Assembly: GCA_024699855.1 (NCBI GenBank)
Contig: JAMPIQ010000002.1
Span: 13,950,001 to 14,014,000 of the forward strand
DNA from: Aphelenchoides besseyi
Taxonomy: Eukaryota > Nematoda > Chromadorea > Rhabditida > Aphelenchoididae
Direction of reading: 5' to 3'
DNA length: 64,000 bases
Shown piece after piece: positions 47,097 through 58,111 of this stretch. The notes beneath the pieces are model-generated. The model was not told where the DNA came from. It saw nothing but the letters and a program-made list of their open reading frames with translations, and searched no databases. Both the position numbers and the translations under genes were made by a program. Within the stretch, counting starts at the first letter, position 1; each line of letters opens with the position of its first letter.

Positions 47097-49819
47097 TTAG
47101 TGGGGCACAATGGTTTCAATTTGATTGTTTGCCAAGTCGATCAACGTCAATTCGGGCAAGGAGGCGAAGGACAAGTTGCGCAGCATCATAATCCGAAGTT
47201 TGGAGATTCCATCAAAGACTCGCGCATCTGCAAGACGAATTCGGTGACGCAAAAGTTCTTCGTTCTTACCAATCGTTGTGAGTTGGTTCACTTGGAGCTT
47301 GAGATTGTTCAGTGCAACGAGTCCATCGAAACTGTTACGAGATGTGATTTCCAACACAGTTCCATTTGGACAAAAACCCGTGTACGCATCAGCACAAAGA
47401 ATAACAATTTCCATGTGCAGAAGTGAATCCGTGAAGCTGAGTACACGTGATGATGAAGGAAGACACTGCAAATGACAGTTTCATAACAATACTCAAAAGA
47501 AACTTACTTGGAATAGAAACGAAGTGCAAATTGTAATCGCACCGTCGGGCATCCTTGCGGCTTTCAGTTGGGCCAAATGAAGTGCTACCGAAACGATCAG
47601 ATTGCCACCGGACGAATCTCCGACCCTCAAAAGTTTCTTGCCGTCCCATCCAAATTTCTCGGGATTCTTCACGATCCACGCATAAGCGTAGAGCACTTCT
47701 TCGATGGGACGTGGAAATGGGAATTTAGGAGCCAGCGAGTAATCCACCGACACAATCGAACAGTCCAGATACTTTGCCCACAACCGTAAATATGTTTCGT
47801 GCGATTTTGACGATCTTGCCACATAACCTAAAAGAAGGATCTCACGTTCTTGATCGTTTTCTGCTTTCAAACCTCCACCGTCACAATGAAGCAATAGATC
47901 GAAGGACAGAGGTTTTGTTGACTTCTTGGACGACTAAACATCTCAATCATCAGCAGCATCTAATCTGCACTACTTACTAATCCTTCACGATTTGTTGCCG
48001 ACAAGATGCGCATTTGTATCGGAGCTGATGGTCCATGAGCACTCGGTTCAAAGATTTCAATTGACCGTCCATCTTTTCCATCCAATCGAATCGGGCCGTT
48101 CATCGGAATCAGAACGATTTTGTTGATCTCCATCGTTGGACAAAACAGTTTCGGCGGCGGGATTTCGGATAGGTTCCAAAAGTCGCGGCAAAACTCCAGA
48201 TCGGCTTCACGTGTCACTTTCATGATTCGACGAGCACCTTCTTCGGGATTCAGAAAGTAGCGGACGAAATTAAGCAGCGAACTGAACGCCGCCGTTTCAC
48301 TTTCCCACGACAACGAGTAGGTGGCCGAATTGATTCCGATCACATTGAAGGTCGAAGTGACATTCGGAGCGAACTAAAAGCCAAAAAGAAAAACAATTTC
48401 AAAAACTTCGAATCCACAAACCTGGAAAACGTATGTACGACCATAGAAGCAGGAAGCATCCGAGCTCTCGATTCCCTTCAAAATCCCACGATACAACGAG
48501 TACTCGCAGTCAAGCGACGGGAACAACGAGTTCTCGTCCAATGTTTCGGTCAAAAGCACGATCTAAACCAACGACTTGACATTTCGCTGTTGCCTTTTCG
48601 AACTGACCTGTTGAAATGAAAGAGCGAAAAAGCGAAGAATGGCAGAGTAGTTTTCCAGTTTTTTGCAGACGGCCGTCGATTGGAACAAAAGACTACTGCG
48701 CGTTTCCGAGCACTTTAACTCTGCCACCAAATGCAAAGCGACCATATCGCAAACGCAAATCAATGACCTGAACAAAAGAAATGAAAATCGTTGCTAAAAC
48801 TTTTGATTACCGAAATTCATTGCCCGGTGTTTGTTCGTCAAAGCTCTTCTCTCCAACAGTCTCGAGCTGAAAAAAGCGAACGGTTACACGAGAAGCACGA
48901 ACAATCGAACGAACCTCATTTCGAGTCACATTCAACACCTGAGGGTTCTTGAGTTTGCCGAGGAACGGAGCAGCAGTCAAACTATTGCTTATGAGACGCA
49001 ACTCGACGAGATCATTGCCCAATGAGTCGAAGATCGATTCGTTAATGAACTTCAGTCCGTAACTCGCAATCTCCAACGATCGTACACGAGGATTTTCGGG
49101 GAATGGCGGCAACTGTTCGAGTTGCTCGAAGTTCTGCAGAAAAGAAGGATAGATGACAGCGCGTTGATTGTTGCGGAGGTAGAGATGAAAAAGCACAGTA
49201 ACGTTGACGAACGAGCGCGACGAAATGTTTCCAATCTGATTGTTGCTCAAACGAATTTCTTTCGGTTCGGTCAAATTCATGAACTGCGGATCGGAAAGCG
49301 CGCCACTGGAGTTGCTTGACAGATCCAAGTGTTTGAGGAGTTCGAAGTTGTGGAGGACTCGTGCCGGCGCCCCTTGAACAACCATCAGGGAGCCCACAAG
49401 TGCCGTCACTACAAGAACGGAAACCGCAAGTCCTAAAGATCAGCTTAGAATCTATTAAGTTCAACCAACCTCCAGGTCCTAGACCGGCTTCCCTAGCTTC
49501 AGCAAGGGCAGCCTGTCGTCGATCCCCTTCAGGGATCATCTCCATCTCGCGCTCTTCAGCGCGCTCGATCCTACTTATAGTTGGAACCTAAAAGAAAACA
49601 TCAATTATGAATATGGCTTTAGGAACTTACCTTTGCAACATCCAAAGCTTGTTTTGCAACAGCGCTTAGGACGTTGTCCATTTTAAACACCGTAACAGCG
49701 GCAAAAAACACTGTCGCGATGTTAAACGCTCGCGTCCAGTCGATAATCGCGAATATTAGCCACACGACGCCAACTACCACCTGGACTCCTCGATACCAAT
49801 TGGCCGAACAATCGATCAT
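47097..49819 (-). CDS. Chimeric gene: membrane segments + LRR + hormone-sensitive lipase + LRR
   Basis: About ten exons with consistent short introns read as one open chain. The start at 49819 gives two hydrophobic segments (GVQVVVGVVWLIFAIIDW; AFNIATVFFAAVTVF), an acidic/Ala-rich linker, a third hydrophobic stretch (LAVSVLVVTALVGSLMVV), then leucine-rich repeats (LLKHLDLSSNSS, EIRLSNNQIGN, LFHLYLRNN). At 48915 the LRR exon splices in phase into HSL-type sequence (48866-47390). Near 47390, within one exon, HSL sequence passes into LRR again (CPNGTVLEITSR, ASLPELTLIDLANNQI). The lipase part keeps the nucleophile motif GDSSGGN, but HGGG is changed to DGGG and the Asp/His half is missing. It is most likely a fused relic; expression is unknown. 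Confidence 0.55.
47390..48866 (-). pseudogene. Hormone-sensitive lipase segment inside the chimera
   Basis: Ordered matches to animal HSL (LIPE): DEQTPGNEFRSL (human DPETPANGYRSL region), CFYGRTYVFQ, FCRDFWNLSEI, SKSHETYLRLWAKYLDCSIV, VDYSLAPKFPFPRPIEEVLY, and GDSSGGNL. HSL hydrolyses diacylglycerol and cholesteryl esters on lipid droplets. In this copy the oxyanion motif HGGG reads CDGGG (around 47875-47885), the regulatory module is absent, and the sequence ends at about LSFTDSLLHMEIV before the catalytic Asp and His. The segment spans about 400 residues of the roughly 770 of HSL. Confidence 0.75.
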
Positions 49820-50011
49820 ATTTGTTACAAAACTAAACTCTTCTAGTAGAATGAAACACGACCTTTAGTCAATAATTAAAGATTTCATGTTATCTCTTTA
49901 GGATTGATCGAAATAGACGATACCGACCAGAAAGAACGAACAAAACTTTCGAGGATGAAACGGATGATATGCATATGGAAAATATGAACGACATCAACTT
50001 GCACGATGACC

Positions 50012-50195
50012 GTGTTCTCGTTCCCATTCTATACGGTCGTTCAGTCCAAACCCATTATTCCATCGGCGGTTTCCGAAGCTATTCGCCAATGGTTCGATTT
50101 GATCCAAGATCTTTGAGTCTGTTGTTTTGTTTTATGTTGTTAATTGTTATAAGATTTCTGTTGATTTGACCCATTCATTAAAACTTTATTCAAGA
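50012..50195 (+). repeat. Segmental duplication block 1, copy B (midasin tail)
   Basis: Direct copy of 41958-42150, including the midasin stop codon and poly(A) region. The upstream sequence is unrelated, so the frame is not joined to any midasin sequence here. Confidence 0.9.
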
Positions 50196-50403
50196 ATCCA
50201 GTTAGATTCTTTTATTGACAACGGAAGTACTCAAATGAGAGGTGGAATTACGGGACGCGGTATAAGTTCATTCGATTCAAAATGAAAGTTAGAAGACAAA
50301 TGTGCTGTTTGTTCCTGCTATGCGGCACGCTAGAATGCTTCAAAGTTCGAGCTGATAATTGGATTACAATTCACTTTCAGAAATTGAGTGATAGAAAGTG
50401 TGC

Positions 50404-50490
50404 TGTGGTGGCCCAGCGGTTAAGCGGTCTACCTGCAGAAGCTCTTCCGTTGCGGATTGCGAGTTCGAATCCTTCGATCGTGATTTCAAG
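50404..50490 (+). other. tRNA-like relic (Leu/Ser-type A and B boxes)
   Basis: TGGCCCAGCGGTTAAGCGG resembles the A-box/D-arm of class II tRNAs, and GAGTTCGAATCC is a near-perfect B-box at the expected spacing for a long variable arm. The acceptor and T-stems do not pair well, so I read it as a decayed tRNA or tRNA-derived SINE. It lies in the spacer that is found only in copy B of the duplication. Confidence 0.4.
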
Positions 50491-50976
50491 TGCTTGCATT
50501 GGATCTACCAAAAAGTGCGAGAAAGCCGATTGAACCACTTGCAGTCACCTTCCGTTCACTCTTTTCCTTCTGTTTCTGGATACAAAGCAGAAACTCGCAC
50601 TCGACAATCGAAAGAATCGAACCAGCGACCGTCAAAAGAAAAGAGCTTCTGCAAGCAGACCGCTTACTCAGTCGGCTATCACTGCCCACCTCTTCTGTTC
50701 GATTTCTCGAAGACTATAGTTGGCTTGAAATTAGCTCGAACTTTGAAGCGTTCTAGCGTGCTGGAACGTGCTATTTAGCAGAAACGGAAATCACTTTTGT
50801 ATTACAACTTTTCACGGTGCATTCAATGAGCTATAACACGTCCCGGAACTCAATCCTCACTTCATGCATTTCCCTTGTTAGCTTCATTACTGTCTCTCAA
50901 GAGCTTTAACATAAGCCTACAGTAGACCTTGACTTTCTCCATGAGCAATAACATTGAACGTTTATTTGTGCACACA

Positions 50977-51504
50977 TTACAATCTCAAATCAAGAATTGT
51001 GGTTTCGTTTTTAGTCGAAATCACTCGTTTAACGTCAACGAACGTCTTTCCCCTGAAGATGTCAACTCGATCTATTACCCGTTTGTCCAACGAGTTGGTC
51101 ACAAACAGAACTTCGTTTCCGGCCTTCAGCAACGATTGGACAATGGACATCTGCTCGATCTGCAACTGTTTGATTGTAACAATCTGAATAGCCAAGTAAC
51201 CTCTGATTTCGAGTCATCATAAGCGTAGAAGATCGATTGCTGAGCTGGTTTCATTCGATCGATGTATTCGTCCAAAGTCGTTCGGTTCTTCAAGTTGCTC
51301 TCGAACCAAAACATGTGAGCAAGACCTTCAGCTCCCAACGGATGGTTCACAGCGTTGATCGTTTCATTAGCGACCAGTTTTTTTAAGTAGCCATCCAAAG
51401 TTGTTCTGTTCATCTTTGCCACCAACTCCATCGATTCATCTGCCAATTTGGCATTGTTTTCAACGCCAAAAAGATAGACGTATGCTTCTTTTCCTAAAAC
51501 CTGA
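50977..51504 (-). pseudogene. HSP90-family middle-domain fragment, copy B
   Basis: Same reading as copy A with a handful of substitutions; RTTLDEYIDRMKPAQQSIFY and the GKTFVDVKR end are unchanged. The 35-nt intron is kept. Like copy A, it lacks the ATPase and C-terminal domains. Confidence 0.6.
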
Positions 51505-51607
51505 AGTATACATCGCTTCAAGAATACTCATACCCATTAAAATGGCGACGGTTGCTGTAACAAGAAGCCTTAAAATTTTTATACTATGAAATTTTCGAAG
51601 AATTCAC

Positions 51608-52237
51608 TTACACAAAACCTATGAAAACGCACTCTCCAAATTTTTGCATCCTAGAACGCGGATCTCCACACTTCGAACAATTCTCTCCAACTTCAAAATA
51701 TTTGCGTACGTGCGGTTTGATAGGCCAATGATCATCCTTTCTTTCTGTTACAAACGCATGAATTAGTGTCTTTATATCGTCTCCCGATGGTCGATGCAAA
51801 CGTCTGAAAAGTTGCTTGGTTTATTTGGCTATCAGTCCCTACGAAATCTCCGAAGGGGGCACAGTCTTCACTGGTTCCGTGGAGATGGGTTCGATCTTGT
51901 ATTTGGCGCCACCATTACTCGAAATCTTTTCCATCACTTTGTAAAGCCTTTCCCTGAAACTTCATGAATACTGGGCCTATCCGGAGGTCCACTACCTGTC
52001 ACCCCGTTGACTGACTTTTTCACCGACAAAAAACTCATTTTCCAACAAATCTTGCAGCTCACAAACAAGCCCATCCAACGGCTCCTTGCCTAAGTTTTGA
52101 GTCAGTTATCACGACCAACAAAACATACTTTCATGGATGAGATGACAAGCAGAATCTTGAAAGTTTCCGTTTCTAAGCACATTGGCGTACCTTCTTTCTG
52201 ACTTGTGGATTCCTTCAGATTCTATTAACGGCTTGCT
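51608..52237 (-). pseudogene. ACF1/BAZ1-like N-terminal fragment, copy B
   Basis: Duplicate of the copy A fragment; EISRLHRPSGDDIKTL and NEFFVGEKVSQRG are retained. The same limits apply to the family assignment. Confidence 0.4.
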
Positions 52238-53879
52238 TAAAGGAAAATATTGTCAAGTTCTTCACAAATTATTCACTTAATTGCTTTAAAATGAACCCCA
52301 AACCTCCTGTAAACTCACTTTTCTATCAATCCTACTTTTGAGCAACTCCACATTTTACGGGAAGTATGAGGACGAACGAAACTCTGCACGGCGACAAACC
52401 TTAAGACGCTTAGTCGGGCAAAATGCCAAAAGCTTTGACCAAAACCACGTGACGGGGACGAACACACTGGCCGCTCAAATGAAGAGTGCGTAGAGTAGTG
52501 CATTGAAAGCGTTGAGCTAAACGTCATGTTTCCAGCTGGTCAGTTAACGTCTATTGTTCTGTTACGATAGAGCACCTAAATGGCAGGTCACCGTAGAAAA
52601 CTTAAACGTTGCGATCAGCAAGTTGAATACTGGAGCAGATATTTTAATAACAAATTGTCATTTACAAAACTGCAAGGTTGCAGAAGGATATTTGGGATTT
52701 TGATTGAATGTGGATAATACTTATGCAGGTGATCGATTTGACGCTCGTGAGTTGTTTAACCGCTTTGAACGATGGAGCAATTGGAATCACGTTAGTGGCA
52801 CTAACTAAACGAAGAGTGCAAATCAACCGACCGATCAACTTGCCTTCTAAGTTGTTTTTCATTGCTTGATCGCTATTGTCCACTTCTTTTTGCCGCCTCC
52901 TTGATCATCTTCGAACCATCAATCTCCTTAAGTGATTGTCGCTAAAAACTTTTAGTAGTTAAGAGCGCAAATGCGCAACATTCTGAACGGCCAACGAGGT
53001 TGTTTCCCGTTCTTTTTGGCGAAGAGGTTACGATTGTCTTTTGACCGTAAGGTTGTTATTCACATCAAGTGATTCTGTTTTTCGCTGATTACGTGATTGC
53101 TGTGTTGCGTCGATTACATGATCTTCTAACTGCTCACTTTCCATCCGTTCAAATTGTTCTCTGAGGGTTGTTTGTTTTGACAAGATGGAGCTGCGTGGCT
53201 TGTGATGGTTAATGCCGTTAGCATTAAACAGTGCAAAATTGATCCATAAACGTATTAGTCAGAACTGATAACCACTGCGTATAATCGATCGTTTCATTAG
53301 TGACAAGTATTGATGTCATTTAAATCAAGTTTTATTTGGAATTACTCAAAACAAAACAATTCCTAAACGACAGACTTTGTTTATGAACAATACGTTAAAC
53401 TGAATATCACGTCTATGTTAACTAACTTTTAGCATTTTGGAATAAACATGAAATACAGTCACTTTGATTGACAACGTCTAATTGGGTGCGTACCTTGTAG
53501 TCAATCTGCGAACATGTCAAAACAGCTGATGAAGAAGACCAAAAAAGCGGTTCCATGTCATGTTCATTTGCATAGTCGGTCGCTCATGCACATGCGAAGA
53601 AAAAGAACAGCTGAAATTAGAAGACAACAAACATGACTTTCAATTGTACATGACCGATAGAGAATGCTATGGTCACTGGTCGGAAACTGGAATGAATCGA
53701 ATATGAAAAAGTAGTGCGAACGAAATCAAAGTTGTTTCTTCGATGTAATCTAGTGCTTTATCAATAGGGAGGATGCACTAGTATTGCGGGTCGAAGGCCA
53801 TGGACATGTTGTTTGGATTATCGTAATTGCACTGCTGTTTTTTTTAAGTATTTCGAGTACTTCTTCCAATTTTAATTGT

Positions 53880-54885
53880 TTACAGGCGTTTGAAGATCTC
53901 GCGATGAACAATATTCTTAACTAGACAGCTTATTGGGAGGAAAACTTTAACAGAATCCCAAGATCGTGCTCGCGACAAAGCGACGTACAATTGACCATGT
54001 TCGAAGACTTGGTGTTCGAGATTCAGTCTAATTCGTTCGAATGTTTGGCCTTGACTCTTGTTGATTGTCATTGCAAAGGCCAATTTTAATGGAAATTGTT
54101 TTCGATTCAGTTGGAACATTTCACGGTAATCGATCGTATTGTTGATTCGTGAAATGAGGTATCACTCACGTGCATGATGTCCAGTTAAGATCTCACATTC
54201 AACAGAGTGATCGTTCATGGCCACAACCAACATTCGAGTTCCATTGCACAGTCCATCTTCTTGTGATAAATTTCGGATCAGAATCACGATTGCATTTTTC
54301 TTCAATTCCAATTTGTGAGGTGGTAGAGAACTTTCTTCGATCATGTTCAAATACTCCGGTAGCAACAACGTTTGGTCGGCACAGTTGTCGGCATCAATAG
54401 CAGAGTCGATTGAAACATACGTTTTTGATTGTCCATCCACCATTTTGGGAACTTTTTCGTTCGACTCATTCACTCCAACGTGTTTAGAAACCAAAATCGC
54501 CGAGTTGCCCATTTCATTGAACTTCTTTTTTTCAATCAACTCTCCGAAAATCTCTTTCTCCAAGTTTAGCTTGACTAAGCAATGAAACGGCAGCTGGATC
54601 AGTTCGTTTGCATCGCTCAAAGTTCCTTCTCCTACTTGTTTGAGGAAATCAACGAATTGGACTTCGTTCGCATGTTCTTGGTCGATTTCAACTGCTCAAA
54701 GTGCTTTCACAAACTTGATGAACAAATGGACAAATTGATCGTTTCGCTGGCTGTGCCGTATTTCAAAATTGGTAGAATTTGTCGAAAGTCGCCTTCAAGG
54801 ACTATGATTTTGCCTCCAAAAGGTAAAACATTGTTCATTAATTCTTGTCGCTTTTTTAATGCAAAAATGGGATAAGCTTCAATAA
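53880..54885 (-). pseudogene. Helitron Pif1-type helicase remnant
   Basis: Ordered helicase motifs are visible: [75 protein letters not shown] and [19 protein letters not shown]. This set, with LPPHxLxLKxxAxVxLxRNL and LCNGTR, is characteristic of the C-terminal helicase half of Helitron transposases. In-frame stops (after SICSSSL, after SSNK, and after HHARE) and at least one frameshift show that it is dead. The Rep domain and the N-terminal helicase part are absent upstream of 54885. It sits at the right edge of the fragment-rich region. Confidence 0.85.
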
Positions 54886-55258
54886 AACATCAAAAATCTG
54901 TCAAATTTTTCTGAACTTATCAAACGGCTGTGCAATCTTCTTCTCGTGAACATTCAAAGGCTTTTAAGTGTTGGGTAGTTTGAACGAGTTCCTGTCGTTT
55001 AATTGTGCGATAAACAGAAGCTTTTGCGCTTAGAAATATGTGCCCTTAGATTTTAACATTCAGCAAATTTACTACACATCAAATACTTAGCCTTCTATTC
55101 GAGTGTAAATGAACTGTCAAACTTGACACCCATTGACAAGATTGAATTGTCCACAAACGAAAAGTCTGCGCGCGTATGCCAAAAAACCTTTTGTTCTCTT
55201 CGCTGGTTTGTGATTTTCTTGCTCGTCAATTGTATTTTTTGCTCATACGGCGTTATCA
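54886..55258. other. Promoter-side gap of the polo kinase gene
   Basis: AT-rich sequence with no coding signal, between the Helitron remnant and the polo kinase ATG. Confidence 0.35.
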
Positions 55259-57323
55259 ATGTCAAGTAGTCAAGCAGAATTGAAAGAAGTGCCGAACATT
55301 GTGAACGGCAAACATGATGGTCATATGGTCGCCTTCGAGCGCGGACGGTTTCTCGGTAAGGGCGGTTTTGCTCGTTGCTACGAGCTCATCGATAAGATGA
55401 AGAAGCGAACCTATGCGGCTAAAGTGATCTCAAAGACGATTCTGGTAAAGAAGACGCAACGAGAGAAGGTAAACGATTTCTCTGAGACTTCACGTCAATG
55501 TGATTGTTTAGGTCATGCAAGAGGTGCTGATTCACACGCCGTTGAAACATCCGAATGTCGTCCGGTTGTATGGACACTTTGAGGATGCTGATAACGTGTA
55601 CGTTCTATTGGAATTGTGTGCACGGCGATCGTTGATGGAATTGCACAAGCGACGTCGAACGATAACCGAACCAGAAGCCCGTTACTTCACTCATCAAGTT
55701 GGTTTAAGGCCTTTTAACGTATTTTTCTATTTTATCTGTTTAGATTGTTGCTGGTTGCCAATATCTACACAATTTGAAAATCATTCATCGTGATTTGAAG
55801 CTGGGGAACTTGTTCCTGAACGACGATATGATCCTCAAAATCGGAGACTTCGGATTGGCGACAAATGTGGGAAACAAGGGTGAGAAGAAACATATGCTGT
55901 GCGGAACCCCGAATTATATTGCACCGGAGATGTTGTTGAAAACTGGCTACACGTACAGTGCTGATGTTTGGGCCATCGGTTGTATTCTGTACACTTTGCT
56001 CGTTGGAAAGCCGCCCTTTGAAACAGAGTCATTAAAAGTAAGTTCGAACTTAGATCCTATCGATTGATTATGTTTAGCAAACATACGCAAAGATTCGTCG
56101 CAATGAGTACGTCATTCCAACTCGTATTGGTCAGCACGCACACGAGATGATTGCCGCATTGTTGACAGCTGAGCCGGAAAATCGACCGAGTGTTTTCGTC
56201 ATTCCAAAATACAAGTTCTTTACTCGTGGCTTCATGCCCGATGCATTGCCGGTTTCTTGTTTGGTTTCTGCTCCACATTTTAATCACGAAAAAGTTTCTG
56301 TTGGAATGATCGAGGTGACTTCAAAAGTTACTTGTTCAACTAATCTCTGAATTTTAGCCGGATAACCGTCTTGGCAACGTCTTACAACCAGTCGCTGGAA
56401 CACGTCAAGAAGAAGCGGTCCAAGATGCCGCTTCGATGATTGCTCAAAACCGAAACGGGAACGAGAACAATGAGATTCCAATCATCGAGTACTTGAACAA
56501 AATGGCGATTCAATTGTCGCCGTTCTTCAAACAATTGGGAGAGCCAACTCAGAACTATGAACGTCAGTTATCTTCTACTCAGGCATTTTCCATCGAATGT
56601 TTTAGTTAGCGTTCACGATGAGCATCCATCAAGTGCACCAGTCTTTTGGATTACTAAATGGATCGATCATTCGGAGAAGTACGGTCTTTCCTATCAACTC
56701 AGTAACAATGTGGTTGGTTGTAACTTCATTGACAACACGAAGATGTTAATTGATCCTACTGGAAAGTAAGTCTCCAATTTTGGCTTTCAACGCAAATTTT
56801 CAGCGAAATTCAATACATCGATGAATCCGGCTTCAAATCAAACTACACGATCACTGGGTATCCGAACGTTCTCCAAAAAAGAGTCTCTTTGATCCAGCAC
56901 TTTCGTTCGTACATGACGAAAAACTTGTTGACCGCTGGAGAAACGTTGTCGCAATCTAATCAACAACCCGATGAATTTCCGTTGTTGTACTCATGGCTTC
57001 GCACGCAATCCGCAATTTGTCTATTGATGAGCGATGGCTCATTACAATTGAACTTCTTTGCTGTAAGTTTCATTCTGACTAATTGATCTCAATCTTTTGA
57101 TTTTCAGGATCACTCGAAGATCATCATTTCGTCTCGAACAAAGGCCGTCACTTTCATTGATAAGAACCAAGTGCCGCACACCTACAAAATTCAACACTTG
57201 AGCGAGATCGGATGTTCGCAGGAGCTTCGTAAACGTCTGAAATACGCAAAACAAATGATCGATATTTTTTTGAATTCCGGAAACAACGATGTTATGGAGC
57301 ACAGTGCTACGGAAACGAGTTAG
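55259..57323 (+). CDS. PLK: Polo-like kinase
   Basis: About eight exons encode roughly 600 residues. The kinase domain begins [18 protein letters not shown]; the ATP-binding Lys (YAAKVISK), [17 protein letters not shown] and the APE motif are all present. After a linker, two polo boxes follow ([38 protein letters not shown]). The phosphopeptide-binding Trp and the His-x-Lys pair (FFADHSKIII) of the polo-box domain are kept. Polo kinases drive mitotic entry, centrosome maturation and cytokinesis. Unusual point: the activation loop reads [13 protein letters not shown] where PLK1 has GERKKTLCGTPNY, so the activating Thr is Met (codon 55894-55896). The gene otherwise resembles PLK1-3 in length and layout. 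AATAAA at about 57369. Confidence 0.92.
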
Positions 57324-58111
57324 CATAACTGTCTAGTATTTTAATAAGATTTTTATGTCTTTTACAGTAATAAATTATTATACAGTAGTGGAGCAATGCA
57401 CTACGACCACAGCTAATGAAAGCAATTGATGAACAGAGGACACCTTCTGATAAAACAAAAACGACTGTCCTTTATTTTCATAACCATCGAATTGAAGTCG
57501 TTCAGAAGATTGTTTAACAACCCGATAAACCTCTGACCGTCTTTTGTAGTGAGCAAAATGAAGTGCTTTTGTTATTTCAGCAATGTGCCATCAATCCGGG
57601 GCTAATCACGTTACATGGTTTCACGTCGATTCGACACTATCTAACAACCGAGAACGTTGATGTTTATTCACTATCGATTCAAATCGATCTAAAACATCGT
57701 CAATTCCAATTGTTATATCCGATTCTTTTTGTTTGTTGTTGTGCGTTCTCTCCTGCCTTTGCCCGCCCAACTCCATCAGACCTTTTTAAGCCGCTTGTCG
57801 ATCTTCGCTGACCAGATTTCGGGTCGCTTTCAGTTCAGCAGTGTCTACGCTGTTCAGAGGCCTTTGCCCGAATAAGATCTTTTCGTTTATTCGTGAGCTT
57901 TGGATTGTCGTAGAGAACGCGGCGCCGCTATTACAGCAATTGTTGATCTTGCTGTCCGTTGTTGAGTTTATTAACGCGTTTCATTGTGGACACTCTGCAA
58001 AGAACCTTGACAACCGTGGACCTTAACGACACAACCACAAACAATCCAATCGAAACCAAAACCCACGCACAAGCGGCATCGATTTTCCTCAGCAGTCAGA
58101 CAGTCGATCTA
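57324..58111. other. Gap between polo kinase and DPF gene
   Basis: Contains the polo kinase poly(A) signal near 57369 and presumably the DPF promoter. An in-frame extension upstream of the DPF ATG exists back to about 57959 but has no ATG; untranslated exons are possible. Confidence 0.4.

Larger units (their letters stand above)
50907..53102 (+). repeat. Segmental duplication block 2, copy B (2.19 kb)
   Basis: Direct copy of 42546-44738. Compared with copy A, an open frame on the plus strand (44191-44445) gains a TGA at about 52702, which argues against that frame being a gene. Confidence 0.95.

Noticed and set aside
49901..50011. Acidic frame (FEDETDDMHMENMNDI) as midasin acidic region joined to the tail copy
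   Set aside because: The frame is out of phase with the midasin tail that follows, and the acidic composition alone is not evidence.
50404..50490. Functional tRNA-Leu or tRNA-Ser gene
   Set aside because: Acceptor and T-stems do not pair; only the promoter boxes look right.
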